From Rutstroemia sp. NJR-2017a BVV2 (Eukaryota > Ascomycota > Leotiomycetes > Helotiales > Rutstroemiaceae), in the NCBI GenBank assembly GCA_002946415.1, contig NJPS01000024.1, positions 310,001-374,000 on the forward strand: a DNA stretch of 64,000 nt. Reading direction: 5' to 3'. Below are positions 21,106 to 30,897 of this stretch, one piece after another (position 1 is the first letter of the stretch; every line of letters starts with the position of its first letter). The notes below the pieces were generated by a model. That model ran no database searches. It was not told where the DNA came from and saw only the letters and a list, made by a program, of their open reading frames with translations. A program made the position numbers and the translations under genes.

Positions 21106-22566
21106 TCAAGCTTCACGAGCTTGTGGCTTCGCTCGATACACGTCGCCAGTCCTTCGAATCTCATCTTCAGCATCCTTACCTCTTCCTTCCTTTTCTAGCT
21201 TTCGCACTAACGGCAATACTTTCTCGCCGAAATCCTGAATATCGTCGTCGTAATGTAGAAATGCCAGCAAGACAATGTCAATACCTAAACTCTTCAGTAA
21301 GAGAATCCGGTCTGCGACTTGCTCCGCAGTGCCAATCAGCTTCGTCTTGAAGCCATCATTGTACTGCACCAGATCTTCGAACTTGCTATCCGCCCACATT
21401 CCCTTCTTGTTACTCGTTGATGATCCTGCTTGTTTTACCGCATCGCTGAACGCAGCAACGGCATCTTTGTCAGCTTTACCCTGGATCTCCGACAACAGCT
21501 GGATCGCTTCCCACTCAGTATCTCTGACAATTGCAAATCCATTGACTGCAAAGTGAATTTGATCTTCGCGACCGAACTTCCGAGCTCGCTCCTTGACATC
21601 GGCGATTTGTTCTTGGAATCCTTCAAGCGTATTTCCATTCATAAAGTAATAGTCTGAGACTTGAGCACCATTATCTCGAGCGTCAATTGAATTGCCTCCT
21701 TGAAAAATTAGAGGATGTGGCCGACCTGGGAGTTTCAGCGGCTTTGGAGAGAGCGGATAGTCGTGGAACTGATAGAAATCGCCTTTGTATGAGAACTTGG
21801 GAGACGTCCAGATTCCTCTCAGACATTCAATAAATTCTTTACTCCTTCTATAACGTTCAGCATGCTCAAGCCACCATTGTCCAATACTCGTAAACTCCGC
21901 CTTAAACCACCCAGAGACGACGTTCACCGATATCCTTCCGTCCGTATATTGGTCGATGCTTGCGATCTGCTTCGCTGCGATTGCTGGATTCCAAGGACCA
22001 GGTAATAGAGCCGCAATAACATTGAGCTTTTTGGTACTGTGAAGGAGCGCTTGAGAGAAGGATACGGATTCGTGCTGGTTCTCCTAAAAACTGTGAGTTG
22101 CAGCTTGTGGGAAAATTCAGACATCGGACTCACTGCCCCATACCCCGCCATAAATCGAATTTGCGTGAGAGCATATTCGAACCCAACGTCTTCTGCGGTC
22201 TGCGCGTATCTGACATTGGATTTGTAATCCCAGCTATTCTGTTTGAGCACTGAAGCGCTGTATGACTGGACTAGGCGATACTCACTCCGTTCTCTGTGGG
22301 ATTTTGGAAATTACCAAGCCTCCAGAAACGTTCGGAACCCAGTAGGCAAATTTGACGCGATCAGGCGCATCGTTGATGTCTGAAGCGGCAGAGAACCTTG
22401 AGCTATGTCCGTTTGTCAGAATTCCATTGGTATACTCTCTCGAGTTTTCAAGGCTGTGGCCATTGATGTGGTCGCTGGACTGCCCGTTTGTGAAGCCATT
22501 GGTATGCCCCTCAGAATGTCGAATGACAAGAGGGCTATCGCTGCTAATTGTAATCGTGGTAGTCAT
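21106..22566 (-). CDS. Luciferase-like FMN-dependent monooxygenase (SfnG/SsuD type)
   Basis: Exons 22566-22286, 22233-22134, 22083-21106; 452 residues. The first 65 residues are Ser/Asn/Gly/His-rich and disordered. The TIM-barrel then starts at VKFAYWVPNVSGGLVISKIP, spliced in frame to DWDYKSNVRYAQTAEDVGFE and FMAGYGA, then ENQHESVSFSQALL. Further hallmarks are VIAALLPGPWNPAIAAKQIA, TDGRISVNVVSGWFKAEF, HAERYRRSKEFIECLRGIWT and HPLIFQGGNS. These match bacterial dimethylsulfone monooxygenase SfnG and alkanesulfonate monooxygenase SsuD, which use FMNH2 and O2 to release sulfite from organosulfur. Substrate here is inferred only. A separate flavin reductase would be needed and none is adjacent. 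Confidence 0.85.
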
Positions 22567-23201
22567 ATTCAATTGAATCCGCTTGCCAATGATGATTGGC
22601 TCGCCCAGAAATACAAATAAAACCTATCGTGAGCAATGAACTGGTATGAAATGTGGGATAGCATATATCACAACGACTGGCTGCGTCTGAGTAGCTCTGC
22701 ATCACCTACCAACGTCATACAAACCGGTACATCTTCAAGTGTGCAAGTCTTACAGAGAACCTTTGGATGGAGAGGTCCCATGCCACATAGCGGCCACGGC
22801 AGTTGGCGATATTCTTATCGCTCGGATGAGGGGTACGATGGTGCAATCTGAGCTCCATCTTATGCAAGAGGGCACTTGTGTGGCGGCCATGGATCTGTCG
22901 CGCGCATCACCATGTGCGCTGTCCTGGGTGAACAACATGCAGATCATCAACATGGAGATCTAGTCCCTACGAGCATGGCGCATCGATGGACAGTTTGGGA
23001 GCAAAACTTAATGTGAGAATGAGGAAGATGTTGTTGAATCATGTGAAGTGCTGAGCTAGGTCAACAAGGGATTAGGTCATGATTGAGCCACAATGTGAAA
23101 GCCACAGCGCGAAAGCCACCATCCCGTGTCAGAATTCGCATCAAATACTTCGTACAAGACTGGGGAAAACCAAGTTGATGGTCGTATCTTTCTTCAATCG
23201 A
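22567..23201. other. Intergenic, monooxygenase promoter side
   Basis: About 635 bp between the MDR stop and the monooxygenase start (both minus). No supported gene or repeat; presumed promoter of the monooxygenase. Confidence 0.4.
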
Positions 23202-24686
23202 TCATGCTGGCTGTGCTAACGGCACAACAATTCTTGGGCCATTTACCGACCCGTTTCTAAGTCTATCAAGCGCTCTATTTATCCCACCCAGCCCGCCCTC
23301 AGCTACCTCAATGTCCGGCGTTTCTATCGACTTTTGCGCGAGCAACGTTTCTAGCCATAACATCATCTCATCTCCAACTCTTGGCGCTTCATGAAACAGC
23401 TTGATAGGTACAGAGTGGTAGGCTATTCCTGCCGTCGGTATCTTAGGTACTCCAGTCAATCCAACGACGTGTGCCCTCAAGTCTGATTCGTCTCCCACTT
23501 GCATTGATTGGGCAAGCAGCCCCGCGCTCTCCTTCCCTCTAGTATCCAGCCCGAACCTCAACTTGCCCCGGGTGACATTTCTGACTATAGATACGGCTCT
23601 ATCTGTGTCTAAGCGGTCTACCAACAAGTCTGCACCATGTTTGAGCATACGTTCACCACTTCGCGCGACATCTATGATTGCAATGACTTTCAGCCCAGCA
23701 AGCTTGGCAAGCTGTACTGCACAGCAGCCTGTGGCGGAAGATCCTATCTCGATCAGTATCGTTGATGATGATCGTGGTGATCGACTCACCTCCCCAAATT
23801 GCTATCCAATCGCCTACTTTTATCCTCTCATCCTCTCTTATGCTCTCGAAGCATTCACTTCTAATGTCCTGTGGGAGGGAGTTCTGTGACATGGATCGGA
23901 CTGTTCGGAAAATATCTGGACCACGGACGGTCCCATTGCACGACTCAAAATTCAATCCTAAGCATATTCCCAGTCCCAAGGCGGCTGCGACGAAAGCAAC
24001 TCCAAGTGGAGCAGCTTCCTTTGGAGACAGATGTGGTGGAAGTTTGCACGCATTGAAATCTGATACAATCGCATACTGCTGATACGCAGATTTTCTTGAG
24101 TCTCTGTAATCGGTGGAAATACCCATGACCTTAATTATTAGTCTCCGTCGCATGTTCATGGCAAAGTTGCTTACAGTGTCTCCAACTTTGAACCTACAGG
24201 CTGCACGCGCCGGTTTCACAACCTTTCCTGCGAGATCCCTACCACTGATGCAAGGCAACGTGGGTAAACCGAACCCGAAATCCCTCGGAAATGTCAATCA
24301 AGTTGGATTTTGTACAGCGGAGATACTTACGGTGCTTTCCAGTCAATTGGGTTAAGACCTATGGCCTCGATGGCAACTAACATCTCTCGATCATTTTCTG
24401 GCTGTGGGATTGGCTGATTTAAAATATGCGTGTAGGGTTGCTTGGGCCCATGCAGAAGAAGTGCTTCCTGAACCGATAGGGCGAAGGGCGGTTCTTGCGT
24501 TCCATGAATGCCATTATTCCCAAAGCTATGGCTGCCTCCTTGATCACCACGCTCAATTTCGGGCTCAGTTTCTGGTTCGGGCCAGTTATGGAAGACCGCT
24601 TTGGTGGTCTTTAGCTCGGGAGTCTTGGGAGGCGTTAATGACAGATCGATTGACTGAGAGATGTATCCTCTAGTTGACGACTCCAT
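23202..24686 (-). CDS. Medium-chain dehydrogenase/reductase (MDR, quinone/enoyl reductase-like)
   Basis: Exons 24686-24331, 24283-23790, 23743-23202; 463 residues. The N-terminal 75 residues are extra and low-complexity. The GroES-like domain starts around FALSVQEALLLHGPKQ with MLVAIEAIGLNPIDWKAP, DFGFGLPTLPCISGRDLAGK and CRFKVGDTV. Intron 2 is only 46 bp (gtgagt...agatag); its removal restores the Rossmann motif as IWGGSSATGCCAVQLAKLAG. The C-terminal part has DVARSGERMLKHGADLLVDR and ends in GPRIVVPLAQPA. No structural zinc Cys cluster is visible, so this is the zinc-free NADPH-dependent reductase type. Substrate unknown. The same-strand neighbours suggest work with the monooxygenase. Confidence 0.8.
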
Positions 24687-26137
24687 ACTAACTCACTCCA
24701 AAGCTCCAGGCTATGTAACTTGTTAGTTTTGACATCGCTTCTGCCTGTCGATATATATCAGCTTTACTAAAGTTCCTTTACAACACTAGGTTGCGTAACA
24801 CGCCGATTTCGCGACAAGAAGTACGCTGTTGCGTGATGATTATTACCGTATCGAATGCCGACCGATCTACTTCTCATTATCGTCGAGCGATAAGCTTTGT
24901 TTCCTTGGAGGAGATTCGTCGAATTGTTACTTTGGGGGTTTGTACAATATGCACGAATTATGACGTGACGGGATCTAGCGAATACTAGAGCAGTGTACTG
25001 CAACATCTCAACTTTGACTATGGAAAAATTCCGGCACCTCACTACAAGTGCGTGTGGTCTGTGCCTTTGCGGGGTCGATGGTATTTAGCTCCGGAGGACA
25101 CATATCGATGGTTCCTCATGCATTATTACATATGCCAGAACGAAACGTTTGTTGACCGGCTCATGAAAACCGATTGGGCATGCCCTTTTTATTTCTAAAG
25201 TTGTGGGAGGCCTAGGCCATGAGCCGTTGAACTGGATACGTCTTATAGGTCTCGCGTCCCTGGATCATGGAGGCCGGACACCACACTATGCACCTCTGCA
25301 TCAAGGCTTTGACTCGTGGTTAGTAACAGAATCCAAATTCTTGGTAACCGCAATTGATTGGCTGTTCAGAGAGCCATCCTCCCAAGTGGATGTGGATGAA
25401 CCTCTTCTAATGTTAGATATTAGAAATATAACAGCAGTCACATACCCAATGATAGCAATACTAGCAGTTCTCTCACATGTCTTTCATTCCATATCCCGTG
25501 GTCGCTTTCGGAGAAGTTGCCTAGTGGTGATTTCGAATTTATATGGGAACCATCAAAGTACAGTTCAGCGCAGATGAAGTCTGGATAGCACATATATAGA
25601 ACATACTACATGGAATCCACTAAACAAAACGTTTGTGGACCTGTACCGGAATGGTTGAACAGAAGTTTCTGTGTGTCAGTTCCAGCACAAGCTGGTGCTG
25701 GAAAAGTTCTGGAATGGAAAAAATTACCGAGCAGCGAGGTCATTTCCTTTCACCTTCGTACTTCGTATTTCGCACATCGCACTTCGTATAATTAGCAGTC
25801 GCAGGCGTTTGGTGTAGTTTAGCCTAGCATTCCCGAAATTTTATATCGGCAGATGAAACACGGAGCAATTGCGGGTCAGAAATACTTTATTCGAAGCTTG
25901 GGGATCCTTTAAAGGTGGAGTTACCGCTTGCTCGCTACTTTACCAGCTTGTAATGGGCGTTAAGGGGTTCGCTTGGTTGGAATATAAAGCCTTCAGATTC
26001 TACTTCATCAATCATCCACATATCAGCCGGTCTGAATTCCTTCTTTATCTACCAATTAATTCATTTGGAAGGATATACCATACGCGCTTAGTCATAGACG
26101 GTCACTACCTCACTTTCACTTCCTTCCCGGCAGCAAA
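24687..26137. other. AT-rich intergenic, no supported gene
   Basis: About 1.45 kb. A 124-codon ORF (25203-25577, no ATG at its start) has no recognisable domain or intron partners. Near 25756-25792 the motif cttcgtat/cttcgcac recurs about five times in tandem. A perfect short hairpin (ccagcac...gtgctgg) sits near 25682-25701. The region may be decayed mobile DNA. Confidence 0.4.
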
Positions 26138-26815
26138 ATGCATTCACAATCCATCCTCCTCGCCGCATTAGCAGCCACAGCCAACGCCGCCAACCTACTT
26201 CGCCGAGACAGCTGGGGCGGTGCCCTCTCCCTCGGCCCCACGACCTCTCACATCCTCACCGCCGAGACCGTCCTAATCCCCGGAACCGCCCCCTCCACCC
26301 AAAACGGCGAGCTCTTCCTCTGGCCCGGCATTTCCAACGGCACCGGCGACCTCATCCAAACCACTCTCGAATCTTGGCCCTCCAACGACTGGTGCGGTGC
26401 CACCACAGGCCAATGGTGCGTCCGCGCCTCTCTCTTCGGCTCATTCGGCCAACTGGACGGCGCCTCCGCTCCTGTCTCTGGCACCGATCAAGTACGCATC
26501 AACTATACTTTAGAAGCGACAGGCAACTGGACGCAAACTGTTACGAATGCGTTGACGGGGGCGGCACTCAGTAGTTTTAGTCGGGAGAGTGGACCGATGA
26601 CGGGGTGGGGGACGGGCACGGAATGTGATAGTGAGTGTACGGGGACGGTGGCGGCGCAGGTGTATTTGAATACGACGATTGTGTTGGCGGGTGCGGATGA
26701 GGGGTTTGGGACGACTTTGAGTTTGAGTGGGGGGACGACGCATAGTGGGGTGAGTACGGTGGATGGGGGGAAGACTTGGAAGATTGAGAGGATTGAGGTT
26801 CCGGCTATGTCTTAG
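26138..26815 (+). CDS. Small secreted protein of unknown function
   Basis: Intronless, 225 residues, ATG right after a short leader. Signal peptide 1-18 (SILLAALAATANAANLLRRD, with a following basic site). The mature part is Gly/Thr/Ser-rich with NGELFLWPGISNGTGDLIQT, four Cys in two close pairs (DWCGATTGQWCV; ECDSECTG), several N-glycosylation sites (NGT, NYT, NWT, NTT) and a C-terminal GGKTWKIERIEVPAMS. The beta-rich pattern resembles concanavalin-like or eqolisin-like secreted folds, but I cannot assign a family. Third-position GC is high in the first half and purine-biased in the second. Likely an extracellular or cell-wall protein, possibly effector-like. Confidence 0.7.
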   Translation: MHSQSILLAALAATANAANLLRRDSWGGALSLGPTTSHILTAETVLIPGTAPSTQNGELFLWPGISNGTGDLIQTTLESWPSNDWCGATTGQWCVRASLFGSFGQLDGASAPVSGTDQVRINYTLEATGNWTQTVTNALTGAALSSFSRESGPMTGWGTGTECDSECTGTVAAQVYLNTTIVLAGADEGFGTTLSLSGGTTHSGVSTVDGGKTWKIERIEVPAMS

Positions 26816-27195
26816 GGGAATGAGGGTTGTTGTTTGGCTTCTTGTCTATGTGTTTAGCTTCTTGTATATGTTTTTTTTTTGTCAGGTATATAGGTTTGTA
26901 GAGTTGCTGGGGGGATCTTACCTAGCTGGACTAGAAGAATATGTGTTTTAGATTTCAGAGACTTTTGGGAAAGCACGAGTACATATCATTTCTTTCATTT
27001 CTATTGTTATAAGTGAGTAGTATATTAAGTCTATCAAGAATGATCTCGAGTGAGTCGCAGCCATGTCCTATCTAACCTTGAGATGACATATTAGGTTCTC
27101 CGAATTCGTCGCACCCAGCTAGCTCTTGATATAATTCGAACAACACAAGATAACAGCTATTTTGAGAACAAAATGTTTTACCAAACACCAGAATT

Positions 27196-27404
27196 AGGCT
27201 GCGAACCTACCCACCGGGTTGGAGCACCTTTAGGTGGGTTACTCTGGCTAACAGCTACCCATTTGGTAGGTAGAAGGGTATATTGGCTACTTATTGGCTG
27301 TGGAAGGTTTGAACCAAGTATATAACCCCTAACTTGGTTTCTGGGTAGGTTATGATTGGTTGAAGAACTAGAAAACTCACTCGAGGGTACCCATTTCGCA
27401 GCCT
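27196..27404. mobile_element. MITE-like element, about 209 bp
   Basis: The segment begins aggctgcgaa and ends ttcgcagcct, a perfect 10-bp terminal inverted repeat; a few further bases inside (ccc at both sides) pair after a short mismatch. Inside are hairpin-forming pairs: acccacc with ggtgggt, ctacc with ggtag, and aaccaagt with acttggtt. No coding capacity. Size, AT content and nested hairpins fit a miniature inverted-repeat transposable element, non-autonomous. I cannot find a convincing target-site duplication in the flanks (ccagaatt and ggttagaa), so family is open. Confidence 0.5.
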
Positions 27405-27737
27405 GGTTAGAATAGAGAGACGTAAGCTCGAAGGCGGACGTTAGTGGTGATCAGAGTTGGGCATCCTATTCCACCCAGGACTTTTTGAGCTCCAGGAATG
27501 GTGTTCCAACCTAGTATAAGTCGGCTGGATGGTACCTAAAAATTTGTGGAATAATCCGGAATACCCCGGATAATTATCATGTGATTGCACCAAAATGGGG
27601 TTGAGGCCGACCTAGCTTAGTTTGAATTGCCTATTTAGGAAATAATAACTTGTTGCTATATACTTCTGTCACAGAAATAGCCTCACGTGCTTATAGAGTA
27701 AAGCGCCCGTGATCACTATCGGTACGGCTGAGCATTA

Positions 27738-27846
27738 CCGAGCATATGGAGATGCACTGTTGCGCATACTGAATCGTATTCTCGTGCGTACTAAGTCGTA
27801 TTATCGTATGTACGACTCAACCCCATATGCTTGGTGAGCATATGGG
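27738..27846. repeat. Palindrome cluster
   Basis: At 27822-27846 cccatatgct and agcatatggg form a perfect 10-bp stem with a 5-nt loop. Just upstream agtcgta pairs with tacgact, and another gagcatatgg copy lies at 27738. Such closely packed palindromes could be a hairpin-type element, a replication-slippage product, or protein-binding sites. Confidence 0.55.
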
Positions 27847-28264
27847 AGAATCATGTAACTAGTAGAATAGAAATTTCACTGTTCGCCCACCTTCTTAGAA
27901 ATGAGGCTCTGGACCTCAAGCCTATAAATGGCAGCCCAGGAGCTCATTTCCAAGAAGGTCAATCAACTCTTACTTTATCATTTTTCATGCCTAACTATTC
28001 ACCGAGCGTAATCTTGGGTAACTATATAATTGGTGGGTACAGTTCAAACAGATGGTCACATTATAAATAAGACCTTATATTTATATTCTGATCAAGTTAT
28101 ATCAATCTAGTAATAATTTTACAATTCCCTGCTAGCACCGTCTAACACTTTATACCAAGGTCGTATTCCGAAGATACTTTCTAGAACAACTATAGTCAAA
28201 GCCTCGCGCTACAACCACAGTCGTGTAAAGCGCGATCTCTGATGGCTCGATGGCACTCATCTCC

Positions 28265-29299
28265 CTAGCTCATGCTAACGAAATTTGCAAGGGCCGTATG
28301 AGTAGCATAAAACTCACTCTTGGGGTAGTACGACTCATTAAACATCAATGGCTGTGCACCAGGCACCCAGGTATAGGCATGTTTATCCGTGAAGCCCCAG
28401 AAGCTAATGTCAGTGATTCCTGCTTTTAGAGCCTCCTCCACAACGGCGCCGTAGATATCGGTCTCGAGTGTGTTGTTGAGTGTGTGTACATCCATTTCAG
28501 CGATCGTCGTTTCCAGTCCTAGCGCCTTGTAGGAATTTGCTATATCCGTGATCACACCCGGTAGCGGAGCTACTTCGGTGATATGCATTTGCAGGGCGAT
28601 TCCGTCGATTGGGACACCGTTCGCCACGAGTCCAGAGACCAGGTCGTAGAGTTCCTGACGCTTTCCAGGAAGTGATTCGACGAGATTCTCATTGATGAAA
28701 AGCTTGGCGTCTGGGCTTGCTGCTCGGGCAATACGGAAGGCATCTTCGATGTAGCCAGGACCGAGCACATTATAGAAATCGTTGTTGTTCAGGCCACCGC
28801 CCTGCGTCTTAAGAGCTTCGGTGACGACGTCCCACCGATCCAACTTGCCGTCGTACCGGTGCATTACCGCTTCGAAATGAGCCGTCATCGCAGTACGAAA
28901 CTTTGTGGGGTCGGTGATATTGACTATATAGTCGGGGTTGCAGCAGCTCGAGATGAGCCCGTGTCCCTTGACCACCATGTCATTATCTTTGGCAAAGTCA
29001 ACAAGACGGTCGATAGTGTCCCAATTGTATTGCCCTTCGGCCGGGTTAATGAACGACCACTTTAACTCATTCTCGGGAGAGAGGCTGTTGAACTGATCGG
29101 CCAGGACAGCGGCGAAGTCAGGATCATCGAGATAGGTCGGGTTGATCGCCCCAGACCCAATGAGAATGTCCTTCTTAGCCGCCTCGTCTCTCAGTGAGGT
29201 GACTCCGGTAGAGGGGATCGCGTTGGTTCCTTGGATAGCAGCGAGAAGAGTGGTGATGAGTGTTGCGACGCTAATGGCCTTCATGGTTCTGCCTGACAT
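28265..29299 (-). CDS. GH10 family protein with altered active-site residues
   Basis: Intronless, 344 residues, signal peptide about 1-27 (ISVATLITTLLAAIQGTNA). The GH10 TIM barrel is clear: ILIGSGAINPTYLDDPDF, FNSLSPENELKWSFINPAEG, FRIARAASPDAKLFINE, GIALQMHITE and ISFWGFTDKHAYTWVPG. Both catalytic acids appear kept: Glu161 in WDVVTEAL (acid/base) and Glu268 in TTIAEMDVH (nucleophile). However, the Asn preceding the acid/base Glu in xylanases (WDVVNEA) is Thr160, and the HTLVWH loop is replaced by HGLISSCC. Family members are secreted endo-beta-1,4-xylanases. The replaced residues normally contact sugar in subsite -1, so specificity or activity may differ. Confidence 0.88.
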   Translation of the reverse strand: MSGRTMKAISVATLITTLLAAIQGTNAIPSTGVTSLRDEAAKKDILIGSGAINPTYLDDPDFAAVLADQFNSLSPENELKWSFINPAEGQYNWDTIDRLVDFAKDNDMVVKGHGLISSCCNPDYIVNITDPTKFRTAMTAHFEAVMHRYDGKLDRWDVVTEALKTQGGGLNNNDFYNVLGPGYIEDAFRIARAASPDAKLFINENLVESLPGKRQELYDLVSGLVANGVPIDGIALQMHITEVAPLPGVITDIANSYKALGLETTIAEMDVHTLNNTLETDIYGAVVEEALKAGITDISFWGFTDKHAYTWVPGAQPLMFNESYYPKSEFYATHTALANFVSMS

Positions 29300-30378
29300 G
29301 ATCTTTGGATTTCTTTGTTTAACTAGTATTTAAAAGCAAATCTTGTTCTACTACTATCTTAACATCGTCGAAGTTTGGGGTTTATATATTGGTCGTTGTG
29401 AGAAAATCGAGGAGGCGGTGTCATAAGGCCGCCGTGTAGATAGTATAAACCCTAATCTCTACTATAACACCAAAGCAGAGGCTAGTTGAAATCTTTGGTC
29501 GGGAATAATACTCCGCTCTGCGATCGCTAGAGCGCTAACAGAACGAGAATATGAACGAAGAACGAAAAAGTAGCATTTAGTATAGACACTATACTCCTTT
29601 TGTTCGTATTGTCTCCGTATTTCGGATTGAGTACGAATATGTTCTTCCTCAGACCCGTTATTATGGAACCTGAAAGAAAAAAGCTTAGCGCTATTATTTC
29701 CCTATGAACCAAATACCTTAAGAACTCTCCTATCTTCATGATAAATGGTTGTACACCTTCGGGATTGTTATCGTTAAAGCCATCATTTTCATATTTGGTC
29801 ATCTCTCGTTATCGAACTCTCGTCGAATCAATAGTTTATAGCAAAACTATGAAAGTTGACTTGGTGAGATTGTGAAACATATCAGATACTGTTGAGATTG
29901 ATGCCTCAGCCACAGAATATATTTATTTATTTCGAGCTAAGGCTCGCTTGTTGAAACAACCTGGGAGGGACCACAATTCAGTTCCACAATAATATCTCAT
30001 CCTCCCAAATGGATACTTTTCTGTACGTTTTCTACCGTATACGTATTTCGTATATCGCTTTCCGTATTTCGTATCCGCTAGCTTCTATCCCACACTAGCC
30101 ACAAAGCTTGATTTCCATAGAGGGCTGTGCTAGGAGATTGATACGCTATGCCCGGCTCCGGAAGTAAACCTGACATCCCAAAATCCTTGTATAACAAGCA
30201 AAAGCGCACAAACCATAGTACTAGTTAACCTTATAGGGTTGTCTATATCGGAAATTACCCATATGATACTTAGGTAACTCACCAGTACTCTCAAATCAAT
30301 ATATATACCACCACTTTGCTACCTCTAGAATATTATCAATCTTTATTCGAAAAGCTGAGCATCCTGAGCATCCTGAGA
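29300..30378. other. AT-rich intergenic region
   Basis: About 1.1 kb. A minus-strand ORF at 29802-29527 has no recognisable domain. At 30030-30085 the motif cgtatttcgtat is repeated, like the one near 25760. No gene is supported. Confidence 0.4.
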
Positions 30379-30711
30379 ATGAATCCTTATCCGTTTGATA
30401 CTCTCGGTACCATCCCTAGCCTTGCTATCACAGTGGATGATATCAGTACTGCCAAGAGACAAGTCTGCAAACCAGCCAACGTTTCGCTTTCTCCATTCTC
30501 ACTTACCCAAATCAACAATGCCGCGGATGAGTTATGCCATACTATCAGCTCGGACGAATTGAAGTTTTATTTGGCTGCAGGAAAGGACAGGTGGAATAAC
30601 TATAGTACTTGGTATCCTATCAATCAGCGTGGAAAACACTCGCATAGGTCTGAAATTCCAAATTGGGAAACCAAGATGAATAAAGTTTATGGAGAGATAA
30701 TGGATGAATAA
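30379..30711 (+). CDS. Small hypothetical protein
   Basis: A 110-codon ORF from ATG (MNPYPFDTLGTIPSLAIT) to a TAA. The composition is protein-like: TVDDISTAKRQVCKPANVS, then LTQINNAADELCHTISSDEL, KFYLAAGKDRWNNYSTWYP. There is no signal peptide, membrane helix or known motif, and no obvious further exon. It could be an orphan gene or a remnant at the edge of the AT-rich island. Confidence 0.35.
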   Translation: MNPYPFDTLGTIPSLAITVDDISTAKRQVCKPANVSLSPFSLTQINNAADELCHTISSDELKFYLAAGKDRWNNYSTWYPINQRGKHSHRSEIPNWETKMNKVYGEIMDE

Positions 30712-30897
30712 GAAACGAGTACGATATCATAAGTAGAAGCCATAGGTCGATGGAAAGTGAGACATGTCGAGATGCAATGCGAGGAGGCCAGAATACTGCC
30801 ATTAAATACGCACAATACTGCTAAATGTTCGTGTTAAGAACGATTGAGCAGGCCTATTTCAACGTGTTACCCTTGCAGCTCCAACCAGCGAACCCAA

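Larger units (their letters stand above)
26816..28264. other. Gene-poor AT-rich region with small mobile-element traces
   Basis: About 1.45 kb between the secreted protein and the GH10 gene. It holds a MITE-like element (27196-27404) and a palindrome cluster (27738-27846). The ORF at 27831-28070 starts without ATG and is not supported. Confidence 0.5.
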
